Source of the DNA: Lentisphaerae bacterium GWF2_49_21
GTDB taxonomy: Bacteria; Verrucomicrobiota; Lentisphaeria; Victivallales; GWF2-50-93
Assembly (NCBI GenBank): GCA_001804805.1
Contig: MHBH01000017.1
Coordinates: forward strand, 124,001 to 188,000
Direction of reading: 5' to 3'
Length of the DNA: 64,000 nt
Below are positions 28,626 through 37,495 of the stretch, piece by piece. Made by a program: the position numbers and the translations under genes. The stretch's first letter is position 1; every line of letters begins with the position of its first letter. Below the pieces are notes generated by a model. That model did not search any database. It saw only the letters and a program-made list of their open reading frames with translations, and was not told where the DNA came from.

Positions 28626-29750
28626 ATGGCAGGAAAAACTTATAAGATCGCTGTAATTGCCGGTGACGGTACGGGTCCTGAAGTCGAGGCGGAAGCAGTC
28701 AAGGTTGTAAAAAAGGCCGGAGAACTTTTCGGTTTCAAGCTCGAGATGAAGGATTTCGACTGGGGCGGCGACAGATATCTCGCCACGGGTAACGTCCTTC
28801 CCGACGATGCGGCGGCAACGCTCAGGAAATTCGATGCAGTCCTTCTCGGAGCCATCGGTCATCCGAAGGTGAAACCCGGAATCCTTGAAAAGGGAATCCT
28901 GCTGAAGCTCCGTTTCGACCTTGACCAGTATATCAACCTCCGTCCTGTGAAGCTTTATCCAGGCGTCGAGACTCCGCTCGCGAACAAGGGGCCGGAACAT
29001 ATCGATTACGTCGTCGTCCGTGAAAACACGGGTGACGCCTATTGCGGCATTGGCGGGATCATGATGAAAGGCACGCCCCATGAGGTTGCCGAACAGTGCA
29101 TGGTCTATTCCCGTTTCCAGGTCGAGCGCTGCCTGCGTTACGCATTCGAACTTGTCCGCAAGCGCCATTCCAGCAAAAATCCGTGGCGCGGCCTCAAGCC
29201 CGAAGATGTGAAGGCCGGCAAGATCGGACAGCTCACTCTCTGCGGAAAGACCAACGTCCTCACCTATGTATATGATCTCTGGGAACGCGCCCAGCATGAA
29301 GTCGGCAAGGAATATCCCGATGTCAAGCTTGACTACTGCCATGTCGATGCGACCTGCATGTGGATGGTCAAGAATCCTGAATGGTTCGACGTGATCGTCA
29401 CCGGCAATCTTTTCGGCGACATCATCACCGACCTTGGCGCAATAACCCAGGGGGGGATGGGAATTGCCGCAGGAGGAAACATCAATCCCGACAAGGGCGG
29501 AATCAGCATGTTCGAGCCAATCGGCGGGTCAGCTCCGAAATACACAGGTATGGGAGTGATCAATCCGATGGCGGCGATCTGTTCCGGCATGATGATGCTT
29601 GATTCGCTTGGCGAGGCGAAGGCCGCCGCGGCGATTGAGAAGTCAGTCATGTATGTCACAGCCAACAAGATGAAATCCCAGGCTGCCGGCAAGATGGGCT
29701 ATTCAACCAGCCAGGTCGGCGACCTTGTGGTCGCGAACTTGAAAAAATAA
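28626..29750 (+). CDS. leuB: 3-isopropylmalate/isocitrate dehydrogenase family enzyme, LeuB-like
   Basis: A 374-residue beta-decarboxylating dehydrogenase. AVIAGDGTGPEV starts the NAD fold; LLKLRFDLDQYINLRPVKLY and VRENTGDAYCGIGG resemble LeuB of the actinobacterial type. DVIVTGNLFGDIITD is the metal/NAD-binding signature. It would oxidise 3-isopropylmalate in leucine synthesis. Tartrate or homoisocitrate dehydrogenase cannot be excluded because no other leu gene is adjacent. AAGGGAAGA lies 6 nt before the ATG. Confidence 0.8.
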   Translation: MAGKTYKIAVIAGDGTGPEVEAEAVKVVKKAGELFGFKLEMKDFDWGGDRYLATGNVLPDDAAATLRKFDAVLLGAIGHPKVKPGILEKGILLKLRFDLDQYINLRPVKLYPGVETPLANKGPEHIDYVVVRENTGDAYCGIGGIMMKGTPHEVAEQCMVYSRFQVERCLRYAFELVRKRHSSKNPWRGLKPEDVKAGKIGQLTLCGKTNVLTYVYDLWERAQHEVGKEYPDVKLDYCHVDATCMWMVKNPEWFDVIVTGNLFGDIITDLGAITQGGMGIAAGGNINPDKGGISMFEPIGGSAPKYTGMGVINPMAAICSGMMMLDSLGEAKAAAAIEKSVMYVTANKMKSQAAGKMGYSTSQVGDLVVANLKK

Positions 29751-29776
29751 ATATTTTCTTGGGGGAAAATATTTAT
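29747..29776 (+). promoter_or_regulatory. Intergenic hairpin holding stop and start codons with SD in the loop
   Basis: ATAAATATTTTC (29747-29758) pairs perfectly with GAAAATATTTAT (29765-29776). The leuB stop TAA is in the left arm and the A and U of the next ATG in the right arm. The loop TTGGGG adjoins the G of the right arm, giving GGGGG as Shine-Dalgarno. It could act as a translational switch or weak attenuator. Confidence 0.6.
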
Positions 29777-30911
29777 GAAGATAGCAGTTCTCAGAAAAGA
29801 TTACAACACCCGTGGCGGCGGAGCCGAAGTATATGCTGCAAACATATGCTCGGCGCTTGTCCAGCGCGGGCACGAGGTCACAGTCTTCTCCGAGACCTTC
29901 CTGGGCGAAGGCAACAGGAACATCAAACATGTAAGGGTCAAACGCTCTTTCCTCTCCGGATTCAGCAGGACCTCCTCTTTCCACAGGAAGGTGCAGAAGG
30001 CGTTTCGGAAATCCAAACCTGGATTCGACCTGACTTTCGCCCTTTCCAGGACCTTCCCCTCGGATGTCTATCGTGTGACCGAATCGCTCCATGCTGAATG
30101 GATGAAGATACGCTACCATAAATGGCACAGCATCAATCCCAGGCACCGCGGGATACTGAAGCTTGAGAAAAGAATATTCATGCCGGTGAACACAGGACTT
30201 GTGGTCACCAATTCCGGACTTACCAGGAAGCAGATACTGAAGAACTATCCTTATCCTGAAGACAGGATCACTGTCGTCTACAACGGTGTCGACCATGCGA
30301 AGTTCTGCCCCTGTGAGACCAATAAGGAAAAGCTCAAGATAAGAAGGATCCTTGGTCTTGGCGAAGACATGTTCATTCTTCTTTTTCCTGCTGCGAACTT
30401 CAAGATCAAGGGGCTTGATTATGCGATGAGCACGCTGGCGCGGCTCGACAAGAAGCTTTTGGAAAGGACTCTTCTGGTCATTACCGGCGGAGACAAGCAG
30501 GAGCCTTATAGGAAGCTTGCCGCCAGGCTTGGCATATCGGACAATGTCAGGTTTGAGGGCCGCAAGGAGAACATGAGGGAATACTATGCTTCCGCCGATC
30601 TGCTTTTCTATCCGACGTTATACGAGCCATTCTCAAATGTGTGCCTTGAAGCCTTCTCATGCTCGCTTCCGGCGCTCACGACTTCCATGAACGGGGCATC
30701 CGAACTTGTAAATGACAATGCCAACGGATTCATTGTCCCCGACGCCACCGAGGAGCCTCTTATGGCAAGATATATCGCGAAGTTTGCAGAATTCAGCGGT
30801 TCCGAGAGGGACAAGTTCGCCGACAGCGCCTACAAGACTTCCCTGAACTACAACTGGACGAAACATGTCGAACAGCTTGAACGTGTCTTCAAAAAGCTTC
30901 TCGAATCGTAA
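29775..30911 (+). CDS. Glycosyltransferase family 4 (WaaG/RfaG-like)
   Basis: A 378-residue GT-B enzyme. The N-terminal acceptor domain contains RGGGAEVYAANICSALVQRG. The C-terminal donor domain has FPAANFKIKGLDYAM, the E-x7-E-type signature YEPFSNVCLEAFSCSLPALT and the nucleotide-sugar pocket. The best match in memory is lipopolysaccharide core glucosyltransferase I. It probably acts at the inner face of the cytoplasmic membrane on the lipid A core. It starts 24 nt after leuB, inside a hairpin. Confidence 0.88.
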   Translation: MKIAVLRKDYNTRGGGAEVYAANICSALVQRGHEVTVFSETFLGEGNRNIKHVRVKRSFLSGFSRTSSFHRKVQKAFRKSKPGFDLTFALSRTFPSDVYRVTESLHAEWMKIRYHKWHSINPRHRGILKLEKRIFMPVNTGLVVTNSGLTRKQILKNYPYPEDRITVVYNGVDHAKFCPCETNKEKLKIRRILGLGEDMFILLFPAANFKIKGLDYAMSTLARLDKKLLERTLLVITGGDKQEPYRKLAARLGISDNVRFEGRKENMREYYASADLLFYPTLYEPFSNVCLEAFSCSLPALTTSMNGASELVNDNANGFIVPDATEEPLMARYIAKFAEFSGSERDKFADSAYKTSLNYNWTKHVEQLERVFKKLLES

Positions 30912-30947
30912 ATATTCACTGAAGGGCATTCTTCAGTGAATATTTAC
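30908..30947 (+). terminator. Strong hairpin at end of glycosyltransferase gene
   Basis: A perfect 17-bp stem, GTAAATATTCACTGAAG with CTTCAGTGAATATTTAC, and a GGCATT loop. The stop TAA (30909-30911) lies in the stem. The same outer stem recurs at 57232-57280. Confidence 0.75.
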
Positions 30948-30992
30948 ACTGATGATGTATTGTACTGAAATTTTTATGCCAAGGGCCTTTCA

Positions 30993-32009
30993 ATGAATGC
31001 TAAAATCATTTATGCTTTCGTGTTGTTTTCATTTGCCGCGTCCTTTCCTGTCCTGTGTACCGCCAAGGACGCCAAGGACACGAAGAATAATTTTGGCAGA
31101 ATGGTCATTTTCAAGGGTGAATCTTCGAGCCACATTGGATTCGTAATGGTTTTCAAGGAGAAGAAATATATCGTCACCAGCATGGATTCGGTCTACGAAT
31201 GCGGATTAGGCCCGGTTGCGGATTCCGCATCGGTTGAATTGAAGCATAAGAACTTCTGGATCCCTTCCGACGGCCGAGAGCTTGCATTCCTTGAGATTGC
31301 CGGCGAAGATGAACGTCCTTCCCTGGATGCGTCTGAAAAACTCGATCCTGAAGAGGCTGTGAACTCCAAGATCTATGCATACGGACTCTCTTCTGAATCC
31401 GATTCAGGGCCGTTTGTTTCCGCTCAAGGCAAGATAAACGGACTTGCACCCGAATCAATTTCACATTCACTCAAGTTCAGGAAGAACGAGGATCTCTCCG
31501 GCGGTCCAATTATTTCCGACAGGACGGGGAATGTAATAGGAGTAGTGAAGGCTTTGCCGGATGATGAATATACAGGCATAAGGCTCGACAACCTGGAAAA
31601 ACTTGTTGAGATAAACGAGGCGGATTACTTGGTCGAGGCTAAAAGGTTTTGCCGCATCGAGGACAATTTCAACGGGTATGCGCAGAATCTGAAGGATCTT
31701 CCGAAGATGATCAAGGATGCCTTGCTGAAAGTCAGGAAGGAGAAGACTCTGGCAGGAGCTGAGAAGAATGCCGTGATAAACACATATGCCGCCCTCTCCA
31801 GGGATTTCAGCGCCGACTACATGGCCCTCAAGGGGATTGGAAAATCGAAGATTGCATTCTTCAACAGGAAAAGCTCCGATCTGCTCAAGGCCGGGGCCAA
31901 AATGAACGATGATATCGCCGAGAGGAAAAAGGATGTCGACGACTTGGACAGGAAGTTCGGCGAGTATTTTGAAAAACAGAAGCTGAAGGAAGTCAATAAG
32001 ATAAAATGA
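30993..32009 (+). CDS. Exported trypsin-fold protein, probably catalytically dead
   Basis: A 338-residue secreted protein with a signal peptide (about 1-24). Residues 35-215 resemble a trypsin-like/DegP fold. DLSGGPIISDRTGNVIGVV keeps the serine motif, but the place where TAAH is expected reads VTSMDSV, so the catalytic histidine is missing. Residues 220-338 form a charged helical tail. It is probably a binding or regulatory pseudo-protease. A 38-bp gap leads to the membrane protein downstream. Confidence 0.65.
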   Translation: MNAKIIYAFVLFSFAASFPVLCTAKDAKDTKNNFGRMVIFKGESSSHIGFVMVFKEKKYIVTSMDSVYECGLGPVADSASVELKHKNFWIPSDGRELAFLEIAGEDERPSLDASEKLDPEEAVNSKIYAYGLSSESDSGPFVSAQGKINGLAPESISHSLKFRKNEDLSGGPIISDRTGNVIGVVKALPDDEYTGIRLDNLEKLVEINEADYLVEAKRFCRIEDNFNGYAQNLKDLPKMIKDALLKVRKEKTLAGAEKNAVINTYAALSRDFSADYMALKGIGKSKIAFFNRKSSDLLKAGAKMNDDIAERKKDVDDLDRKFGEYFEKQKLKEVNKIK

Positions 32010-32047
32010 GATAGTTATAAATCGTTCATATGGGGGAATAAGTTGCT

Positions 32048-33022
32048 ATGGAACAAGCTGTGGTCAAGAAGGGGATAAGCTGCGTGACGGCCGTATATTC
32101 GGCCTGGGACAGGATGGAGACGATTCTTTTCCGTCCTTTCGAAATTGGCAAATGGTTCCTGCTCGGATTCAGCGCCTGGCTTGCATGTATCGGGCAGGGC
32201 ATGGGGATGAACTTCAATTTCCCCAGCATCCCTGACACTTCGTCGCAGGCGGGCTCAGCGGCTAAAGGAGATACCGTAAATGTCGTCAACCAGCTTTTCC
32301 CGTCAGACATGTTCACCGGCGCCTTCCTTGTCCTCCTCATTGCATTGCTGATTGCCGTGATATTCATCAGCCTTGTCATTGTCCTGATTCTCCTATGGGT
32401 GAGATCCAGGGGCGCATTTGTCTTCCTCCACGATCTTGCGACCGGCACGACCGAAGTCACTCGTCCATGGCGGGAATTTTCAAGGCAGGGGAATTCGCTT
32501 TTCTTCTTCAGGATCGTCTGCGGCCTCATCATGGCGGCGTTTTTAATAATATTAATTGCGCTGACGGCGTTGATGGTGTTCCATTCGATAAAGGCGGGAA
32601 ATCTTGATGCGATGGGCATTGGAGGGATAGTGTTCGGGGTGACATCCTTGCTCCTTGTCATCCTGACCGTGATATTCCTGGAACTTTCAATCGATAACTT
32701 CATTATCCCGCTGATGTTCAGGAAAAGGTTTCCGGCCTGGGCGGCACTTGGTGAATTCATCTCGCTGGTGAACATGCATCCGATGGCCTTTGCAAGGTTC
32801 TTCCTGATGTATCTGCTGCTGAGCATATGTTCGGCCGTAGCAGTTGCTGTCTTTGTCTTCTCAACCTGCTGTTTCTGCTGTATCGGCCTGATTCTGCTGA
32901 GCCTGCCCTATATATGGGCGGTAGTCACGCTCCCGATCCTGACATTTTTCAGGTTATATGGAGTTGAGTTCCTCGGCCAGTTCGGCGAGGAATACAGGAT
33001 CATGCCGCCGGCCAGACCATAA
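32048..33022 (+). CDS. Multi-pass inner-membrane protein (DUF7544-like)
   Basis: A 324-residue membrane protein with about six helices (for example FLVLLIALLIAVIFISLVIV near 100 and GGIVFGVTSLLLVILTVIFL near 205). The N-terminal RPFEIGKWFLLGFSAWLACI is a conserved start in PVC proteins that I recall as DUF7544; this is from memory. Helices 1 and 2 are separated by a polar loop. Function unknown. GGGGGAA lies about 11 nt before the ATG. Confidence 0.65.
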   Translation: MEQAVVKKGISCVTAVYSAWDRMETILFRPFEIGKWFLLGFSAWLACIGQGMGMNFNFPSIPDTSSQAGSAAKGDTVNVVNQLFPSDMFTGAFLVLLIALLIAVIFISLVIVLILLWVRSRGAFVFLHDLATGTTEVTRPWREFSRQGNSLFFFRIVCGLIMAAFLIILIALTALMVFHSIKAGNLDAMGIGGIVFGVTSLLLVILTVIFLELSIDNFIIPLMFRKRFPAWAALGEFISLVNMHPMAFARFFLMYLLLSICSAVAVAVFVFSTCCFCCIGLILLSLPYIWAVVTLPILTFFRLYGVEFLGQFGEEYRIMPPARP

Positions 33023-33087
33023 GATCAGGAACATTGAAGGTTCTTGATGACATACAGTAATTTTCAAGTTTACGCACGCCGAAGTCG

Positions 33088-33127
33088 AAGATCCCGGCTC
33101 AACGATGTCGGGACCGTGAACTCCAAC
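33088..33127 (-). repeat. Solitary GGAG-foot REP
   Basis: On the minus strand GTTGGAGTTCACGG precedes a TCCCG/CGGGA hairpin ending in ATCTT. It lies in the 272-bp gap 33023-33294, which has no other recognisable feature. Confidence 0.55.
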
Positions 33128-33294
33128 TTTATCAGTCAGCTCATAAGAGGCAGTTTTTTTGCAATTGCCTCAAATTTCAACATCCCTCTCTGAATGGACT
33201 TGGAAAACGCTTCAAGTTGAACTAAAATATGCGCTTGTTTCATTCACGGCATTCCTGTGTCCGGGATTGCAATTTTCAAGGAAGGTTCCAGTCA

Positions 33295-35001
33295 ATGCCG
33301 ATATATGAGGAGAAAAGACAGGGCAAACGGAAATGCGTGCTGATATTGATCGCCGCGTTTTTCGTCCTGTATATGCCATTCCAGCTGGGAGAAAGGGAAC
33401 TCCGCTGGGATGAGGTGTATTACGCGCCGATGGCGCTTGAAATGAATCTCCTGAATCCCAACACCATCGCTCATGGCGAAGTCATATCATCAAACTATCC
33501 AATGTACCCGTGGATGGTCTCCATCCTGTACGATATCGGCGCCTCCCCTGAATTCGGACTGAGGCTCGTGTCAGTGCTTTCAATCCTCGCCATGTCGGTA
33601 ATCGCCTGGGAGGCCGGCAGGAGGGCGGTCGGGATCCAGACCGCAGTCGTCTCAACATCGCTGCTGATCTCTTCAATAATCATGATCGACAAGGGGGTGG
33701 ACGGTTATCCGGACATGCTCGGACTTCTATTCATACTTTCCGGATGGATTGCCTGGTTCACCTACGGTCCGGCAAGGGGCAACTGGAACAGGGCGTGGCT
33801 CGTCTCCTTCTTCTTCTGCGGGCTTGCCTTCTATACGATCGGATGGAAAGGCGTCTTCATATTCGGACTGCCGCTCATCTTCATGCGGAGACCGATGACC
33901 ATCTGGTCCAGGCTGAACAAGCCCGGTCTTTTCCTTGGCGTCGCAATATTGGTCTTCTTCATACTGATATGGGGGATACCACGCTGGCTTGCAGGTGCGG
34001 ACATACCGTTCAGGAACATTCCATTCAAGCCGGACGACTTCCTGGACTACCTTGGCCATATTTTCTTCTTCCCGTTTGAATTTTTCCTCAGGTCGCTGCC
34101 TCTCAGTATTTTTGCGTGGCCCGCATTCTGCGCCGCATATACGCCGCTTGACAGGAATCCGGTGTTCAGCAGGTTCCTGAAGACCATTACAGTCTCAGTG
34201 TTCTTCTTCCTGTGGCTCTATCCATTTGCTGATCCGAGGGACTACGTAATCCTCGTGCCGCCACTCGCCATACTCGCCGGAATGAACTACTGGCTGATGG
34301 TGAGAAGGCTGGGTTTCCAGACACATCATCTTCTCAAGATTCTTGACATGGCGGGAATAGCCTGCGCCGTATTGGCGTTGCTGTTTTATACTGTTCCAAC
34401 AAAATTGTGGAGCGCCATCCTCATGAAATCAATGTTGAGCCAGCTTGTCCAACTGGACAAGCTTCTGGGTTTCAGGCAGGAGAACCTGGTGATAGGCATT
34501 TGCTTCGCGGGCATCTCCATTTTAATTCTCGCCATGTCGATCAGGAATTCACCGAGGAAATATCCGGCATGGCTTCATGCGCTGTCATTGACATGCGCCA
34601 TGTCCCTCCTCTTCTGGTCTGTCATCTACCCGTATCAGACATATGAGAAGAGGCAGCGGCAGCTGGCTAGGCAGATACGTGAGGCCATGGGCGAGGATTT
34701 CAGGTCGTCGATGACGATCTACAAGGAGTCAAACATACCGCTCTATTCGTTATGCACCTACCTCCAATGCGCAAGGAGAAGCTCGTTCCCTCCGCTTTAT
34801 AATTATGAAAAGATAAAAATCAAGAAGATAGACAACGTCAAGGAGCTCCAGGAGATAAATGGCGAGATATACATATTCAGCGATGAATATCCAATTCCGG
34901 TCGGCAGGCCCCCGCACACCAGGAAGATTCCTGTAAACGAGGAGAAAAACATATTCCTGTGGAAGTTCCCGGCGGCGGAGGCGGGCGGAGCAGTCAAATG
35001 A
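33295..35001 (+). CDS. GT39/ArnT-type dolichyl- or undecaprenyl-phosphate-dependent glycosyltransferase
   Basis: A 568-residue GT-C membrane enzyme with about 11-12 helices in the first 460 residues. The catalytic acidic pair appears in ELRWDEVYYAPMALEM (about residues 36-52) at the first periplasmic loop, as in ArnT and protein O-mannosyltransferases. A soluble C-terminal domain follows. It would transfer a lipid-linked sugar to lipid A or a protein at the periplasmic face. The ATG at 33295 with AAGGAAGG upstream is preferred to 33229. It overlaps rlmN by 4 nt. Confidence 0.82.
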   Translation: MPIYEEKRQGKRKCVLILIAAFFVLYMPFQLGERELRWDEVYYAPMALEMNLLNPNTIAHGEVISSNYPMYPWMVSILYDIGASPEFGLRLVSVLSILAMSVIAWEAGRRAVGIQTAVVSTSLLISSIIMIDKGVDGYPDMLGLLFILSGWIAWFTYGPARGNWNRAWLVSFFFCGLAFYTIGWKGVFIFGLPLIFMRRPMTIWSRLNKPGLFLGVAILVFFILIWGIPRWLAGADIPFRNIPFKPDDFLDYLGHIFFFPFEFFLRSLPLSIFAWPAFCAAYTPLDRNPVFSRFLKTITVSVFFFLWLYPFADPRDYVILVPPLAILAGMNYWLMVRRLGFQTHHLLKILDMAGIACAVLALLFYTVPTKLWSAILMKSMLSQLVQLDKLLGFRQENLVIGICFAGISILILAMSIRNSPRKYPAWLHALSLTCAMSLLFWSVIYPYQTYEKRQRQLARQIREAMGEDFRSSMTIYKESNIPLYSLCTYLQCARRSSFPPLYNYEKIKIKKIDNVKELQEINGEIYIFSDEYPIPVGRPPHTRKIPVNEEKNIFLWKFPAAEAGGAVK

Positions 35002-36062
35002 AGACTCCTTTGAACACAGTGCCTGAGGTGGAACTTGTCGAATGGCTGAAGTCCGTCGGACAACCCCAGTACCGCGCGAAGCAGATTCTCAGCTGGATAC
35101 ACGGGAAATTTGCGATATCCGCAGACGAGATGAAGAACATCCCCGCCTCGCTGAGGGCTGCGCTGGATGGAGAGTTTGAACTTTCATGCTGCCACGTACT
35201 TGAATCAAGCAGGGCCGGCGACGGCACTGAGAAATTCCTGCTTGGACTCCACGACGGAGGATGCGTCGAATGTGTGATCATACCTTCAAGGGAACGGACG
35301 ACCTTCTGTCTCAGCACGCAGGTCGGTTGTCCGGTTGGATGCCTTTTCTGCGCCAGCGGGAAAGGGGGATTCGTCAGGAATCTTGACGCCTCGGAAATCC
35401 TCGGCGAGTTCTTTATTTGCTGCAGGCGGCTCGGACATCTCCCCGACAACATCGTCTTCATGGGTACTGGGGAACCCCTCATGAACTACTCAAACCTTAT
35501 CTCGGCCATGACTGTCATCTGCGATGAAAAACGCGTCGGGATGTCACCCCGCAGGATAACTGTCTCCACCAGCGGTTTTGTGCCGGGGATAAGGAAGTTT
35601 GCCGACGAGGGCAGGCCCTGGAACCTTGCCGTGTCGCTGCATTCTCCGACCGACAAGGGACGGGCGCTGCTAATACCGGACAAGCATAGGTATCCGCTGG
35701 AGGAAATATGCGAGGCGTGCGGATATTACTTCAAGGCGACTGGAAGGATAGTCACCTTTGAATACACGCTCATCAAGGGCGTCAACGACAGCCAGGAAGA
35801 TGCCATGAAACTTGCGAAAATCGCATCGGAATGTTCCGCGAAGGTGAATCTCATCCCCCTGAATCCAGTTGAAAAAACTTCATTTTCACGGCCTGACAGT
35901 TCACAAATCCTCAAATTTGAGAGTATGTTAAGGAGCCGGGAAATACCGGTTACTGTCCGTATTGAAAAAGGCGACAACATTGACGCAGCCTGCGGACAGC
36001 TGCGAATTTCGCATTTGGACAGCAAGGTTTTAGGTTTAAAGTGTTGGGAATCGAAGAGATGA
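34998..36062 (+). CDS. rlmN: 23S rRNA (adenine-2503-C2)-methyltransferase, radical SAM
   Basis: A 354-residue radical SAM methylase modifying A2503 of 23S rRNA and A37 of some tRNAs. The cluster motif CPVGCLFC uses Cys111, 115 and 118; the methylated Cys332 lies in IDAACGQL. MGTGEPLMNY is the typical SAM-binding strand. The ATG overlaps the GT39 stop (ATGA). An exact TGCGAANTTCGCA at 36001 lies near the 3' end, read as L-R-I-S. Confidence 0.95.
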   Translation: MKTPLNTVPEVELVEWLKSVGQPQYRAKQILSWIHGKFAISADEMKNIPASLRAALDGEFELSCCHVLESSRAGDGTEKFLLGLHDGGCVECVIIPSRERTTFCLSTQVGCPVGCLFCASGKGGFVRNLDASEILGEFFICCRRLGHLPDNIVFMGTGEPLMNYSNLISAMTVICDEKRVGMSPRRITVSTSGFVPGIRKFADEGRPWNLAVSLHSPTDKGRALLIPDKHRYPLEEICEACGYYFKATGRIVTFEYTLIKGVNDSQEDAMKLAKIASECSAKVNLIPLNPVEKTSFSRPDSSQILKFESMLRSREIPVTVRIEKGDNIDAACGQLRISHLDSKVLGLKCWESKR

Positions 36063-36254
36063 TTGATCCGGATTCAAATTGTTTATTGATGAGCAAAGCG
36101 AATCTTTGGATTCTAAATTTTGGAATGATTTGGAAATAAATGCAAAGCGGCACAGGGGTGCCGCAGTCCAAAGTCAGGCCGGAGCACCTGACATAAATGC
36201 AAGAAGATAATAAAGATACACTTAAAATACATATTGAACACAGGAAGCTAAACA

Positions 36255-36806
36255 ATGAAGGATTTGATTAAGAAAATGATAGTGGCAATAGGGGAGGATC
36301 CTGGAAGGCCCGGGCTTGTACACACTCCCGTGCGGGTGGAAAAAAGCCTGCAGTTCCTCACGCAGGGATATAGGCAGGACATAAAGAAGCTGATAAACAA
36401 TGCCATATACGAGGAGGACTGTGATGATATGGTCATTGTGAAGGACATCGAATTCTACAGCATGTGCGAACATCACATGCTTCCTTTCTACGGGAAATGC
36501 CATATCGGATACATCCCCAATGGAAGAATATTCGGTGTGAGCAAGCTTGCGAGGATCGTCGATTGTTTCGCCAGGCGGCTTCAGCTGCAGGAGCGCCTGA
36601 CCAGGCAGATCGCGCACACCATCCTCGATTCAGTCAAGCCGGAAGGCGTCGGTGTCGTCATGGAGGCCCAGCACATGTGCATGAGGATGCGCGGGGTCGA
36701 GAAGCAGGAGTCGCTGATGGTGACGTCCGCGATGCTCGGAAGTTTCAGGAAGGAGCAGTCAACAAGGATGGAATTCCTCAACCTGATACGCGGGGTGAGG
36801 AGTTAA
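36255..36806 (+). CDS. folE: GTP cyclohydrolase I
   Basis: A 183-residue type IA enzyme, catalysing the first step of tetrahydrofolate synthesis (GTP to 7,8-dihydroneopterin triphosphate). Zinc ligands are in [12 protein letters not shown] (Cys71 and His74) and [11 protein letters not shown]. The short N-terminus and length are normal for bacteria. A 192-bp gap separates it from rlmN and shows no recognisable feature. GGAAGC lies about 8 nt before the ATG. Confidence 0.97.
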   Translation: MKDLIKKMIVAIGEDPGRPGLVHTPVRVEKSLQFLTQGYRQDIKKLINNAIYEEDCDDMVIVKDIEFYSMCEHHMLPFYGKCHIGYIPNGRIFGVSKLARIVDCFARRLQLQERLTRQIAHTILDSVKPEGVGVVMEAQHMCMRMRGVEKQESLMVTSAMLGSFRKEQSTRMEFLNLIRGVRS

Positions 36807-36871
36807 ATGCCGTGGATGACTGGATGGATTATTGGATGGCAAGATTGTGTTTTATATGAAAGACATCTTAA

Positions 36872-36936
36872 GTTGGAGTACAAGCTTTAGCTTGCGCTTT
36901 ATTAAAATCAAGACAAACTAAAGTTTGTACTCCAAC
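36872..36936. repeat. REPIN bounded by GTTGGAG and CTCCAAC
   Basis: The left hairpin is CAAGC-TTTA-GCTTG after GGAGTA. The right hairpin on the minus strand is CAAAC-TTTA-GTTTG after GGAGTA. It lies between folE and dtd. Confidence 0.8.
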
Positions 36937-36995
36937 GAACTTTAGTTCTGCAAGAATGGTTTTCATGTGATTTTACACTTAAATAAAGGATTGAG

Positions 36996-37436
36996 ATGCG
37001 AGCCATAATTCAAAGGGTTGATTCAGCCTCGGTGGAGATCGAAGGCAACATGGCCGGAAGCATTGGCAGGGGATTCATGATCCTGCTGGGGATAACACAT
37101 GCAGATACGGACAAGGATGCCTTGTTCCTTGCGGACAAGGCCCTCAACCTCAGGGTGTTTGACGACAAGGACGGCAAGATGAATCTTTCACTTATGGATG
37201 TGAAGGGCGAAATCCTCGTCGTCTCCCAGTTCACACTTTATGGGGACGCAAGCAGGGGCAGGAGACCGAGTTTCACAGGGGCCGCGCATCCGGCGCATGC
37301 GATTCCGCTATATGACAAGTTCATCTGCGAACTTCGCAAATCGAAATTGAAGATTGAAACCGGAAGATTCGGCGCTGACATGAATGTGAATTTATGCAAC
37401 CACGGTCCTGTGACGATAATAATTGACAGCAGATAA
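36996..37436 (+). CDS. dtd: D-aminoacyl-tRNA deacylase
   Basis: A 146-residue proofreading enzyme that removes D-amino acids from tRNA. The signatures are SQFTLYGDASRGRRP and, near the C-terminus, CNHGPVTI, in which the conserved GPVT forms the chirality filter. Length is standard. It contains an exact TGCGAANTTCGCA at 37326 (C-E-L-R). An imperfect hairpin separates it from rhaA. Confidence 0.96.
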   Translation: MRAIIQRVDSASVEIEGNMAGSIGRGFMILLGITHADTDKDALFLADKALNLRVFDDKDGKMNLSLMDVKGEILVVSQFTLYGDASRGRRPSFTGAAHPAHAIPLYDKFICELRKSKLKIETGRFGADMNVNLCNHGPVTIIIDSR

Positions 37437-37439
37437 AAA

Positions 37440-37466
37440 ATATTATCCTTGGGACAAGGAAAATAT
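37440..37466 (+). terminator. Hairpin after dtd
   Basis: ATATTATCCTTG pairs with CAAGGAAAATAT with a single mismatch and a GGA loop. It starts 4 nt after the dtd stop. Confidence 0.5.
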
Positions 37467-37495
37467 ATAACGTACCAATATAAGGAGAGTTTAAT

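Noticed and set aside
31217-31229. TGCGGATTCCGCA as a covarying variant of the iterated palindrome
   Set aside because: A single perfect dyad differing at both arms; one case is not enough to extend the motif family.
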